A stretch of DNA of 64,000 nucleotides from Microlunatus endophyticus (GTDB taxonomy: Bacteria; Actinomycetota; Actinomycetes; Propionibacteriales; Propionibacteriaceae): positions 62,001 through 126,000 of the forward strand of contig NZ_BMMZ01000008.1 of NCBI RefSeq assembly GCF_014646195.1, read 5' to 3'. Made by a program: the position numbers and the translations under genes. This document shows, in pieces, positions 51,771 through 59,835 of the stretch. Numbering within the stretch: position 1 is the first letter of the stretch; each line of letters opens with the position of its first letter. Under the pieces are notes generated by a model. The model had not been told where the DNA came from, did not search any database, and saw only the letters and a list, made by a program, of their open reading frames with translations.

Positions 51771-52817
51771 ATGCAGTACACCAAGCTCGGCACCACCGGC
51801 CTCGACGTCTCTCCCATCGCCATCGGAGCGATGACCTACGGCGAACCGGACCGCGGCCACCCGGTCTGGTCCAAGGGCGAGGCCGAGGCCCGCCCTCTGA
51901 TCAAGCACGCCCTGGACGCCGGCATCAACTTCTTCGACACCGCCAACATGTATTCCAACGGCTCCAGCGAGGAGATCCTCGGCCGGGCGCTCAATGACTT
52001 CGCGATCCGCGACGAGGTCGTGATCGCGACCAAGATCCGGCACCCGATGCGATTGGGCCCGAACGGCCGCGGCCTGTCCCGCAAGGCGATCATGCAGGAG
52101 GTCGACCATTCGCTTCAGCGGCTCGGCACCGACTACATCGACCTCTACCAGATCCATCGCAACGACCACTCCACGCCCTGGGAGGAGACCCTCGAGGCGC
52201 TCAGCGACGTGGTCAAGGCCGGCAAGGTCCGCTACCTCGGCGCATCTTCGATGCACGCCTGGGAATTCGCCAAGGCGCTGCACCTGCAGCAGATCAACGG
52301 CTGGGCGCGCTTCGTCTCGATGCAGGATCACTACAACCTGCTCGCGCGTGAGGAGGAGCGGGAGATGATCCCGCTGGCGCTGGACAACGGCGTCGGCACG
52401 ATCATCTGGAGCCCGCTCGCCCGCGGTCGCCTCGCCCGCGCCTGGGACGACGCCCGCTCGACCACGCGGTCGGAGACCGACGGCGACTACGCCGACCTGC
52501 TCTACTCGCCGGCCGAGGAGGCCTCCAACCGGGCCATCATCGACGCCGTCGGACAGGTCGCCGCCGCCCACGGCGTCAGCCGCGCGCAGATTGCGCTGGC
52601 CTGGCTGCGCAACCAGCCCGTCGTCACCGCTCCGCTGGTCGGCGCCGGGTCGATCGAGCAGATCGACGACGCCGTCGCCTCACTCGACGTCGAGCTCACC
52701 GAGGACGACGTGCGCGCCCTCGAGGCCCCGTACACACCCCGTTACGACTGGCAGGGCGTCTCCGACGAGGCCGAGCTCGAAGCCATCCGGCGCCGCGTCC
52801 CGGGCATGTCGCTCTGA
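51771..52817 (+). CDS. Aldo/keto reductase
   Basis: 348 aa, from the ATG at 51771; in-frame codons before it run through the operators. NADPH-dependent carbonyl reductases of this class form a TIM barrel. The active-site Asp-Tyr pair is in NFFDTANMYSNGSSEEILGRAL, the lysine in VVIATKI, and the H in DYIDLYQIHRNDHSTP. The C-terminal cofactor region is VGAGSIEQIDDAVASLDVELTEDD. The gene is under the two TetR operators. The adjacent decayed epimerase gene shares the same direction and may once have been its operon partner. Confidence 0.92.
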   Translation: MQYTKLGTTGLDVSPIAIGAMTYGEPDRGHPVWSKGEAEARPLIKHALDAGINFFDTANMYSNGSSEEILGRALNDFAIRDEVVIATKIRHPMRLGPNGRGLSRKAIMQEVDHSLQRLGTDYIDLYQIHRNDHSTPWEETLEALSDVVKAGKVRYLGASSMHAWEFAKALHLQQINGWARFVSMQDHYNLLAREEEREMIPLALDNGVGTIIWSPLARGRLARAWDDARSTTRSETDGDYADLLYSPAEEASNRAIIDAVGQVAAAHGVSRAQIALAWLRNQPVVTAPLVGAGSIEQIDDAVASLDVELTEDDVRALEAPYTPRYDWQGVSDEAELEAIRRRVPGMSL

Positions 52818-52854
52818 CCCGCCGAGCAATCAAGAACAGTTCAAGGAGGAAGTG

Positions 52855-53566
52855 ATGGCATAACAGGTACTCGTCACCGGCGGGTCCGGATTCATCTGGA
52901 AGCTGGTGTGTGCTCGCTCTGCTGCAGGCCGGCTACGACGTCCGCACCACGGTCTGAAGTCTCGGCCGCGAAGCGGCGCTGCGGGAACAACTGCATGCCG
53001 CCGAGGAGTTCGACGACGCGCGGCTGAGCGTCGTCGAAGCCGACCTGCAGACAGACGACGGCCGGGCGGACGCGGTCGCCGGTTGCCACTCCGGTCGGGG
53101 TGCTCGGCTCGGTCCTCGGCCCCGACGATCCGCCGTCGTTGCGGACGATCCGGACCATGCTCACCGGCGATATGCCGGTCTGCCCGCCGTTCGGCTCCAG
53201 TTGGGTCGACGTAGGCGATGTAGCCGATCTGCACCTGCGCGCCATGACCGATCCGGCGGCCGCCGGTCAGCAGTGGATCGCCTCGGCCGGTCGTAGCCTG
53301 CGCATCGTCGAGGTCGCCCGGATTCTGTGCGACCGGCTCGGAGACCGGGCGGCCAAGGCACCGATCCGCGAACTGCCGCTGCCGCTCGCCCGGCTGATGG
53401 CCCGGCTCAACCCGCAGCTGCGGCTGCTACGGCCCCAGCTCGGTCTGAATCTCGAGGCCACCAGCGCCGAAGCCGAACGGCTGCTGGCTTCTGGCCGCGC
53501 CCGATCGAGGACACGATCCAGGACACGGCCGAAAGTCTGCTGGCCCACGGCGTCAGGGCAGCTTGA
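52855..53566 (+). pseudogene. NAD-dependent epimerase/dehydratase family, decayed
   Basis: A strong ribosome binding site (AAGGAGGA, 52842-52849) precedes ATG 52855, but codon 3 is TAA. The N-terminal Rossmann strand QVLVTGGSGFI follows in the same frame, then a frameshift near 52900 moves the sequence (CVLALLQAGYDVRTTV) to another frame, which soon meets a TGA where Arg is expected. SLGREAALREQLHAAEEFDDARL continues. About 100 residues of the middle are missing near 53085, where the C-terminal part (GSVLGPDDPPSLRTIR, SSWVDVGDVADLHLRAM) begins. Another frameshift near 53490 leads to the true C-terminus RPIEDTIQDTAESLLAHG. It belongs to the extended SDR family. Confidence 0.85.
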
Positions 53567-54683
53567 CCGTCAGGTTGAGGATCCGGGTCCGCTGTGTGGC
53601 GCTGTTGTTGTCGTCGCTGATCAGAGACAGCCCGTAGGTGTCCCGCCCCCGCAGCCTGCCGGTGACGGCCATGCCCTCGAAGTTGTCCAGCAACGGATTT
53701 GTCTGGGTCTCCAGCTCGGTCGCGCCCAGGGTCGGGCAGTTGACCAGGTCGGCCAGCGGTGTCTTCTTGACAGCCAGTCGCGGCGAGGCGTCGCTCAAGT
53801 TGCTGACCCGGGAGACGTCCTTGGCCCGGTCCAGGCCGGTGACGGCGAACAGGTTGACCTCGTTGCCGGTGGTGGCGGTCCAGGCCGCCTCCTCGACGAC
53901 GATCGCGTCGTTGGAATAGGCGGCGACCTCCGGGATCCGCATGCCGGGATCGGTCTTGTACTCGATCTGCTTGGCCAGCCGGTAGTGATCACGCTGGGTC
54001 TGGGTGTAGACGAGCAGGCGGTGAGCGGTGGCATCGCTGCCGTCGGCCGAGACGTCCCCGGACAGCGCACCCTCCATGGAGGCGACGATCGTCCTGCCGT
54101 TCGGTGTGATCGTCAGGCCCTCGAGGGTCGCATTGGAGGTTGCCTCACCGGCCGGTGTCGTCCCGGTCACGGCGAAGCGGGCCGGCACCGGGAGCGAGGC
54201 CTTCTGCAGACCGCTGCGGCTGTAGATCCGGATCGACGGCTCGACCTCGGAGCTGACCAGGTAGTCGCCGTCGGGCAGCACCGCGAGGCCCTCGTTGTCG
54301 GCGGTCGTCCCGTCGTACGGCGCCCCGTCGGGCTTCTTGAACACCAGTGGCGCGTGGGCGACGACAGGATCGGACAGGTTGCGCAGCGTCCACAGGTATT
54401 CGGGAGTGGTCGAGTCGTTGTCCAGCGCCGAGACCCAGGCGTGCTGACGGGCGTCCCAGGCCAGCGACGACAGCCCGCTGACCTCGGCGCCGAAGGCCTG
54501 CTTCTTATCGAGCGCGTCGCTGTAGCTCACCGCGTCGACGCGCGCCGAGCAGGCGGCCGGGTCCAGCGCCGGGTGTTTGTGGTGATGGGACGGGCCGCCG
54601 TGGGCGAAGGCCGCGGCGGGCGGGGCGAGCAACAGGACGGCGGCCGCAGCAGCGGTGCCGGCGAAAGCACGGGTCGTGCGCAT
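53553..54683 (-). CDS. Secreted esterase-like activity of phytase family protein
   Basis: 376 aa from the ATG at 54683 (AAGGG six bases upstream); an ATG two codons earlier is possible. A signal peptide (TRAFAGTAAAAAVLLLAPPAAAFA) is followed by a His-rich start (HGGPSHHHKHPAL). The rest is a beta-propeller-like phytase-like domain with repeated strands: EVSGLSSLAWDARQHAWVSALDND, ADNEGLAVLPDGDYLVSSE, TLEGLTITPNGRTIVASMEG and NPLLDNFEGMAVTGR. The D/E-G pattern is common to this family. Exported; substrate unknown. The 3' end overlaps the epimerase pseudogene end by 14 bp. Confidence 0.82.
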   Translation of the reverse strand: MRTTRAFAGTAAAAAVLLLAPPAAAFAHGGPSHHHKHPALDPAACSARVDAVSYSDALDKKQAFGAEVSGLSSLAWDARQHAWVSALDNDSTTPEYLWTLRNLSDPVVAHAPLVFKKPDGAPYDGTTADNEGLAVLPDGDYLVSSEVEPSIRIYSRSGLQKASLPVPARFAVTGTTPAGEATSNATLEGLTITPNGRTIVASMEGALSGDVSADGSDATAHRLLVYTQTQRDHYRLAKQIEYKTDPGMRIPEVAAYSNDAIVVEEAAWTATTGNEVNLFAVTGLDRAKDVSRVSNLSDASPRLAVKKTPLADLVNCPTLGATELETQTNPLLDNFEGMAVTGRLRGRDTYGLSLISDDNNSATQRTRILNLTVKLP

Positions 54684-54783
54684 GATCATCCCTTCGGGTC
54701 GAGAGCCTGCGCCATCCTCACCGGCGCACGTGAACTGCGGGTTGCCGAAGAACGTACGGCGCCGGGCGATCGGGCCCCTCCGG

Positions 54784-55743
54784 TCAGTCCTCGCCGATCC
54801 AGCCCTTGTGCTTGAACCAGGCCCACATCGCGACAGCCGACAGGACCATGGTGCCGAGCCCGAAGATGAAGAAGGTCGCAGCGCCGTGCAGCAGGTTGCC
54901 GGCGATCCAGTCGAAATTCATTCCGAAGAATCCGGTCAGGAAGCTTAACGGCAGGAAGACGCTGGCCACAACCGTGAGTTGTTTGCCCACCTCACCCTGC
55001 CGGTTCGCGACATTGGACATATACAGGTCGGTACAGCCGCTGACCAGGTCGTGGTAGGTGTCGAGCAGATCGGTGATCCGGATCAGGTGGTCGTAGACAT
55101 CGCGGAAGTAGTCGTGGCTGTCCTTGTCCAGCCCGGCAAGATCGGCGATCGTCTCGATCTCCCGGGCGAACAGGTCCCGCATCGGTGTGACGGCCTTGCG
55201 CATCTTCAGCAGCAGCCGCTTCAGGCCGAAGATCTTGACGAGCTCGGCCTTGCTGGGTCGGGCGACGATCGCATCCTCGAGATCGTTGATCTCATCGTCG
55301 AGGCCGGCTAGGACGGGGAAGAACGTGTCCACGATGGTGTCGATGATGCGATACACGTAGTACTGCTCGGAGTGCGTCGTGCTGGACGCCTTCAGCTGCG
55401 TCCGCAGCCGGCTCAGGTCCTCGAACTCGTTGCGGCGGATGGTGACGACGAAGTCTCCGCTGATGTAGCAGTGGATCTCCTCCAGCGGGTGCGGGTTGTC
55501 CTCCTCGGGATCGGCCTCGGTGCCGCCCTGCAGGACGAGTAATGCCTGGTCGTCGTAGACGTCCAGCTTCGGTCGCTGGCCGAAGGCGAGCGTGTCCTCC
55601 ACCGCCAACGGATGCAGTCCAAGGATCTTGCCGAGCCGCTGGACGTCGTCGTCTGACGGGCCGATCAGGTCGAGCCAGAAGAACTCTTTGCGCGCGCAAT
55701 GATCGGTGAGCGCCGGCTCGTCGATGTTGGTCAGGATCTCCAC
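54784..55743 (-). CDS. corA: Magnesium/cobalt transporter CorA family
   Basis: 319 aa pentameric channel. The cytoplasmic funnel domain (about 1-250) includes long helices near DRIRITDLLDTYHD. The signature GMN is at residues 274-276 in LTGFFGMNFDW, between the two C-terminal helices (SVFLPLSFLTGFFG and FFIFGLGTMVLSAVAMWAWF). The C-terminus is positively charged. It is a single gene divergent from the toxin island, separated by a relatively AT-rich gap. Confidence 0.93.
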   Translation of the reverse strand: MEILTNIDEPALTDHCARKEFFWLDLIGPSDDDVQRLGKILGLHPLAVEDTLAFGQRPKLDVYDDQALLVLQGGTEADPEEDNPHPLEEIHCYISGDFVVTIRRNEFEDLSRLRTQLKASSTTHSEQYYVYRIIDTIVDTFFPVLAGLDDEINDLEDAIVARPSKAELVKIFGLKRLLLKMRKAVTPMRDLFAREIETIADLAGLDKDSHDYFRDVYDHLIRITDLLDTYHDLVSGCTDLYMSNVANRQGEVGKQLTVVASVFLPLSFLTGFFGMNFDWIAGNLLHGAATFFIFGLGTMVLSAVAMWAWFKHKGWIGED

Positions 55744-55789
55744 GGCGAGACGGTACCAAGGCGGGCGGTCGCGGGGGTCGGCAACCGAA

Positions 55790-55886
55790 ATAGAAATGTC
55801 TATAGCAGTCTCAAGTTCCGTTCAGGAAGTCAGTTCCCGCCGAGTCCCGGTGCCCAGTTGAGGCGTGCAGTTATAGAAATATCGAT
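55790..55886. promoter_or_regulatory. Duplicated ATAGAAAT-type element upstream of the WXG100 island
   Basis: ATAGAAATGTCTAT (55790-55803, with inverted arms ATAGA/TCTAT) and ATAGAAATATCGAT (55873-55886) share 12 of 14 bases and are 83 bp apart. They lie in the AT-richest stretch near the divergent corA and WXG100 genes, so they are candidate regulator-binding sites. Confidence 0.5.
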
Positions 55887-56003
55887 ACCTAAACGCCGAA
55901 TGTATTTCGCATATATCTGCTGCCCAAGTATGGATAGTTGGCACATCTTCGTCCTATCGTCCGTCCATAGCTCACCTGTGAGCCCAGTCTGTGAGGAGTG
56001 GTG

Positions 56004-56348
56004 ATGGCACGTTATGTGATGGGTGATACGACCCTGTCGACGTTGACTCGTCAGACGTCGACGAATAGTGATGATCTCGGTGCTTTGGTGCGTCAGTTGG
56101 CGCAGGCTGCGGAGCCGATCCGGCAGGATTTCCAGGGTGCAGGTCGGACGGCGTTCAACACGTTCGAGGGTCATACCGATGAGATCGCTACTGGTTTGAA
56201 TGCTGCGTTGCGGTCGGTGTTGGCTGGTGTGGGTGGTCAGGATTCGGCGTTCGCGCAGGGTGTGGCGCAGCAGTATGAGCAGACCAGTGCGTTGATGGGG
56301 TCGGCGAATTTTGATGCGGCCCGGTTCTCCGGTGTGACCGGCGCCTGA
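56004..56348 (+). CDS. WXG100/ESAT-6-like protein 1
   Basis: 114 aa all-helical protein. Two amphipathic helices are predicted (STLTRQTSTNSDDLGALVRQLAQAAEPI and NTFEGHTDEIATGLNAALRSVLAGV) around a turn FQGAGRTAF. The W-x-G is replaced by F-Q-G, the C-terminal tail is short. Size, helical hairpin and co-location with a second such gene and a large toxin fit a type VII-secreted small chaperone or effector partner. Codon use is richer in T- and G-ending codons than the core genome, suggesting transfer. The ATG at 56004 is preferred over the GTG at 55998. Confidence 0.72.
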   Translation: MARYVMGDTTLSTLTRQTSTNSDDLGALVRQLAQAAEPIRQDFQGAGRTAFNTFEGHTDEIATGLNAALRSVLAGVGGQDSAFAQGVAQQYEQTSALMGSANFDAARFSGVTGA

Positions 56349-56391
56349 GATCTCGGAACTTTCGGACAACTGAGCACGGAAGGATTTGATC

Positions 56392-56706
56392 ATGGTTACG
56401 GCAGCTCCGGGTGATCGTGCGTTCAACACTGATAGTTCGGGTGAGGCGCAGGCGAATTTCAATCGGGTGGCGAATCAGTTGGAGGCGTTGTTGACGCTTC
56501 GGGATCAGCAGGTGAAGGCTGCGATGGCCAACTATCTGGCTGATGGTGTGTCGGCTGAGTATGCGGGCAAGGAGCAGCAGTGGAACGCGAAGGCGTCTGA
56601 GGTGCGGTCGATCATCAATCTGCTGCGGCAGTCGTTGCAGCAGAACGACGAGACTGCGCTGGCTGCGTTGAAGAAGGCCGGTTCCGCCGTCGCCAACATC
56701 GCCTGA
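56392..56706 (+). CDS. WXG100/ESAT-6-like protein 2
   Basis: 104 aa, with GGAAGGA (56378-56384) at correct spacing to ATG 56392. The sequence is an extended helical hairpin: AQANFNRVANQLEALLTLRDQQVKAAMANYLADG, a break, then GKEQQWNAKASEVRSIINLLRQSLQQNDET. A W is present (QQWNAK) but not in a W-x-G turn. It probably forms a heterodimer with the preceding protein for secretion by an ESX-like system encoded elsewhere; no EccC-type ATPase is in the window. Confidence 0.72.
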   Translation: MVTAAPGDRAFNTDSSGEAQANFNRVANQLEALLTLRDQQVKAAMANYLADGVSAEYAGKEQQWNAKASEVRSIINLLRQSLQQNDETALAALKKAGSAVANIA

Positions 56707-56743
56707 TCAACAACAGACCAGCCAGCTCAACAGAGGCGGACCG

Positions 56744-57094
56744 ATGGTTCATTACAATGTTCGTCCTGATGCGGTCGCGAAGGTGTTGAAGTCGACGGGG
56801 TCGACGGCCGACGGTTTGTCGACTGATCTGAAGCCGCTCTCTGGCGAGGTAACCAACGCTGTGAACGCGTGTGGCAAGAGCGGTGCGATCGTGCCGGCGC
56901 TGCAGGGGCTGTTCGATCATGAGTCGACGTCGGTGACCAATCTGATCACTCATATCGAGGCTTGTCTGACTGGGGCGGCGGCGGCCACAGCCGCCTATGT
57001 CGAGGGCGACCTCGACATGATGACGACGTACCAGAAGAACGCCGCCCAAGGGAAGATCAGCAAGATTCCCAAGATCACCAAGAACAACAAGTAG
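56744..57094 (+). CDS. Small helical protein, DUF6507-like
   Basis: 116 aa, starting VHYNVRPDAVAKVLKSTGSTADGLSTDL and ending in a lysine-rich tail (KISKIPKITKNNK). The middle has TNLITHIEACLTGAAAATAAYVEGDLDMM. Similar small proteins labelled DUF6507 accompany WXG100 proteins ahead of polymorphic toxins in Actinobacteria; the assignment is by resemblance from memory. Likely a third component of the secreted complex. The toxin gene starts 6 bp later. Confidence 0.6.
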   Translation: MVHYNVRPDAVAKVLKSTGSTADGLSTDLKPLSGEVTNAVNACGKSGAIVPALQGLFDHESTSVTNLITHIEACLTGAAAATAAYVEGDLDMMTTYQKNAAQGKISKIPKITKNNK

Positions 57095-57099
57095 TCGCC

Positions 57100-59034
57100 A
57101 TGACACGTCCGATCAGCACCAAGACCATGCCGGGCGATGACATGGACCCCGACGCCATCGAGGCGGCGGCGTCCAATATCGCTGGCATTGGTTCGAGTGT
57201 CACCTACACCACTGGCAATGTGGCCAAGCAGTGGGCGGGGTTGAAGAATGCGTACCAGGCTCCGGAGCAGGAGACTTTGTACGGGGCGATGCATCCTGCG
57301 ACGCAGGCTGCCGGCAACTTCGATACGGATCTGGGCTCGGTCTGTCGCGCGTTGACTGCTTTTGCCGAGGATGTCCGGAAGGTTAAGAAGTCGGTCGTCC
57401 AGATCCGGGCCGACGCCACGACGTTCCTGGCGGGCATCCATGGCGGCAAAGTCAGCGTCGAGAAGACTCACACCTACGCGGGTGGTTACGGCGTAGGTGG
57501 CGCCACAACTGACACCGAGGATGTCGACTGGGATTCCGACCCGGATACCGTCGAGAAGAACAACAACCTGATCCGCCGGACCAACGACCAGGAAGAGCAG
57601 TTGTTGGCCGCCGAGCGTACCTGCGCCAACGCTATCTACGACATCTACGGGGCGAAGCACATCGCTCCCGCGAGCGGGTCCAATCCCGGAGGATTCGGCG
57701 TCACGGAGATCCCCGACAATGACTCCGGCCTGGCGTGGGGCAACACGGTCGACGTAAAGGAAACTTGGAGCCAGAAACTGGCGAGCGGCTTCGACGACAC
57801 CATCATCAACGGCTTCGGCGCACTCATCGGGTTTCACTGGACGCAGACCTCGGCCAGCACCGCTTGGTCGATGGATTTCTCGGGATCCACCTTCTTCAAC
57901 ACCTGGAAGGGCATGGGGGACCTCGCCCAGGGTCTGGAGGATCCGCTCACTCCAATCCTGAACCTGATTCCTGGGCCGGTCGGTCAGTCGTTCACGGCCA
58001 GTGCCGAGGCCGCCGCCGGCTTCGCACCCGGGCTGCTCGGCATTGACCCGTTCAAGCACGACCCATCCAAGAACTGGCTCACCGACCTGAACGGCGGCGC
58101 ATTCGACAAGTGGAAGAACAATCCATGGCAGACGGCTGGCTCGGTCCTGGCCAATGCTGTCACGTTCGCAATTCCCGGACCAAAAGGGCTCGGGGCGCTC
58201 GGGAAAGCAGGTAAGGCGAGTGAAGCGGCCGAAGAGTCCGGGGAGGCAGCCAATGCTGCTCGCACCGCTGAGGACGCAGCACGGCTCGGCGAGCTAGCGG
58301 GCAAGGGGTCCGACGTCAGCAAACTCGCCGCCGATGCGACGAAGACTGAGCTCGGCGATCTCGGCACGACCGTCAAGAACCTCGGTGCAGAGACGAAAGG
58401 TCTGGACAAGACCGACATCGATATCCCGAATGTCCCCGATGACAAGCTCAGTACTGATCAGCCCAACGCCGGCGGGCACACGCCGAGTCCCGCGCCGGCT
58501 CCACGCGGGATCGGCCACGGCGTTCATTTGGCGAAAGGTCTGGCCCACCGCGCATGGGAGAGCGCTCACGGCTACGGTCCTGGGACCCATGCGATCGACG
58601 CGAAGCATCCGGAAGTCAACTTCGGCAAGGACTCGAACGACGTCGGTCGCATCGGCGAGAAGCTGACGAGGCAGGATCTGATTGACCGTGGCTACCGGAT
58701 CATCAGTACGCAGACGAGGATCAAGATCCCGGGAACGCACGTCTACTTCAAGCCCGACTTCATCGCGGTCGATCCGCACGGGAATCTCGTCTTGATCGAG
58801 TCCAAGATGAACGCTGGAGCGAAGTTCACAGCCAACCAGCTGGTGGGGTACGACCACTATGCCAAGGGACAGCCTCTTGCTGGCTACGGCCCGAGGGGTC
58901 AGGCCGCGCTCCGCGATCTGCTGCGCCAGCACGGCGTGCGGCCCAATCAGCCCGTGTCCGGTGTCCAGGTCTACCGATGGAACACCGAGATCGTGCCGGA
59001 TGCCGGGCTGCGAGCACGAGCAGGTGTCCCGTAG
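57100..59034 (+). CDS. Polymorphic toxin with N-terminal WXG-type domain and C-terminal PD-(D/E)XK nuclease domain
   Basis: 644 aa. The N-terminal helical domain (about 1-110) carries a W-x-G motif (KQWAGLKNA, W45-G47), suggesting type VII secretion. A middle region contains a hydrophobic segment around 280-390 and a 'PT-repeat'-like Ala-rich helix. The C-terminal 130 residues resemble restriction-endonuclease-fold nucleases: E520 (RIGEKL), D553 (FKPDFIAVD) and E567-x-K569 (LIESKMNAG), the classical E..D..ExK set, with ANQLVGYDHYAKG after it. Cleavage of nucleic acid in competitors is the likely role. Codon use is closer to the core genome in the C-terminal half than in the WXG part. Confidence 0.78.
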   Translation: MTRPISTKTMPGDDMDPDAIEAAASNIAGIGSSVTYTTGNVAKQWAGLKNAYQAPEQETLYGAMHPATQAAGNFDTDLGSVCRALTAFAEDVRKVKKSVVQIRADATTFLAGIHGGKVSVEKTHTYAGGYGVGGATTDTEDVDWDSDPDTVEKNNNLIRRTNDQEEQLLAAERTCANAIYDIYGAKHIAPASGSNPGGFGVTEIPDNDSGLAWGNTVDVKETWSQKLASGFDDTIINGFGALIGFHWTQTSASTAWSMDFSGSTFFNTWKGMGDLAQGLEDPLTPILNLIPGPVGQSFTASAEAAAGFAPGLLGIDPFKHDPSKNWLTDLNGGAFDKWKNNPWQTAGSVLANAVTFAIPGPKGLGALGKAGKASEAAEESGEAANAARTAEDAARLGELAGKGSDVSKLAADATKTELGDLGTTVKNLGAETKGLDKTDIDIPNVPDDKLSTDQPNAGGHTPSPAPAPRGIGHGVHLAKGLAHRAWESAHGYGPGTHAIDAKHPEVNFGKDSNDVGRIGEKLTRQDLIDRGYRIISTQTRIKIPGTHVYFKPDFIAVDPHGNLVLIESKMNAGAKFTANQLVGYDHYAKGQPLAGYGPRGQAALRDLLRQHGVRPNQPVSGVQVYRWNTEIVPDAGLRARAGVP

Positions 59035-59044
59035 ATTTGTGTTG

Positions 59045-59749
59045 ATGGCTAGAACACCGACAAAGCGGTTGAAGGCCCAGGTGAAGACCGCGCTCACGGC
59101 GGAGCTCGTCAGGCGCGGGTGGAGTCCGAATCGAGGGTTCCAGGACGTGTTTGTCGCACCCGGCTCGTGCGTTGCGCCACCCATGTCCGTGGAATGGACC
59201 CTGACCGTCGACTCGGACACATACGGCGGGGCAAGCGTCACGGGCATCGGAAACGTATTCTGCGGTGAGGCAGGCGACACTCTCATGCATTTCCCCGAGG
59301 ATGCGCTCGATTCGTCTGTGCTGGAGTTCGAGGAGCCCACGTGGCGACACCGGGTGCTGTCGGAGCTGGACACGGTCAGCCAGGGCGCGCTACTTGGTCC
59401 GCGCGGAGATTTCCACAGCTGGCTCGTCACTGACGACGCGACACTCGGGACCGCTGCAGAGGAATTCGCCGCGATGGTTGATGGGCCCCTGGCCGACTGG
59501 ATACGGCTACGACGCAGCCCCACCGAATTCCTCCAGCATTGTGCTGAAGGGCCCGAGCATCGGCCAACTGGTCTGGCCTTCCGTTCCACGACGGTGCTGG
59601 CCCTGATGGAGGGCTTCGTGGACATTGCACGGTCCCTGGTGGCTGGGCATGAGGCTGATCCTTACGACGACACCGAACCGCGGATTGCACGGTTCGAGCG
59701 CGAGTTGGCGCATCGGTTTCCTGAATACGGTGCACTGCAACGCAGCTGA
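59045..59749 (+). CDS. Candidate immunity protein for the adjacent nuclease toxin
   Basis: 234 aa, start ATG 59045, only 10 bp after the toxin stop, the usual place of an immunity gene. The soluble protein has an N-terminal basic helix (TKRLKAQVKTALTAELVRRG) and then an acidic domain rich in Asp/Glu. It has no signal peptide or membrane helix and does not resemble a family I recognise. The acidic character fits neutralising a nuclease. Function is inferred from position. Confidence 0.6.
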   Translation: MARTPTKRLKAQVKTALTAELVRRGWSPNRGFQDVFVAPGSCVAPPMSVEWTLTVDSDTYGGASVTGIGNVFCGEAGDTLMHFPEDALDSSVLEFEEPTWRHRVLSELDTVSQGALLGPRGDFHSWLVTDDATLGTAAEEFAAMVDGPLADWIRLRRSPTEFLQHCAEGPEHRPTGLAFRSTTVLALMEGFVDIARSLVAGHEADPYDDTEPRIARFERELAHRFPEYGALQRS

Positions 59750-59798
59750 ACATCGGCCGGTGTCGGCGCTGGGTGACACTCTGTCGGGGTTGACTTGG

Positions 59799-59835
59799 GC
59801 AGGGGTTTTGCCGATGCAGAGGTTTGCCGATGCAG
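59799..59835 (+). repeat. Short ATG-bearing direct repeat before the DUF6572-type gene
   Basis: TTTTGCCGATGCAG is followed by TTTGCCGATGCAG, about 16 bp apart, duplicating an ATG so that starts at 59814 and 59830 exist in different frames. Confidence 0.55.
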
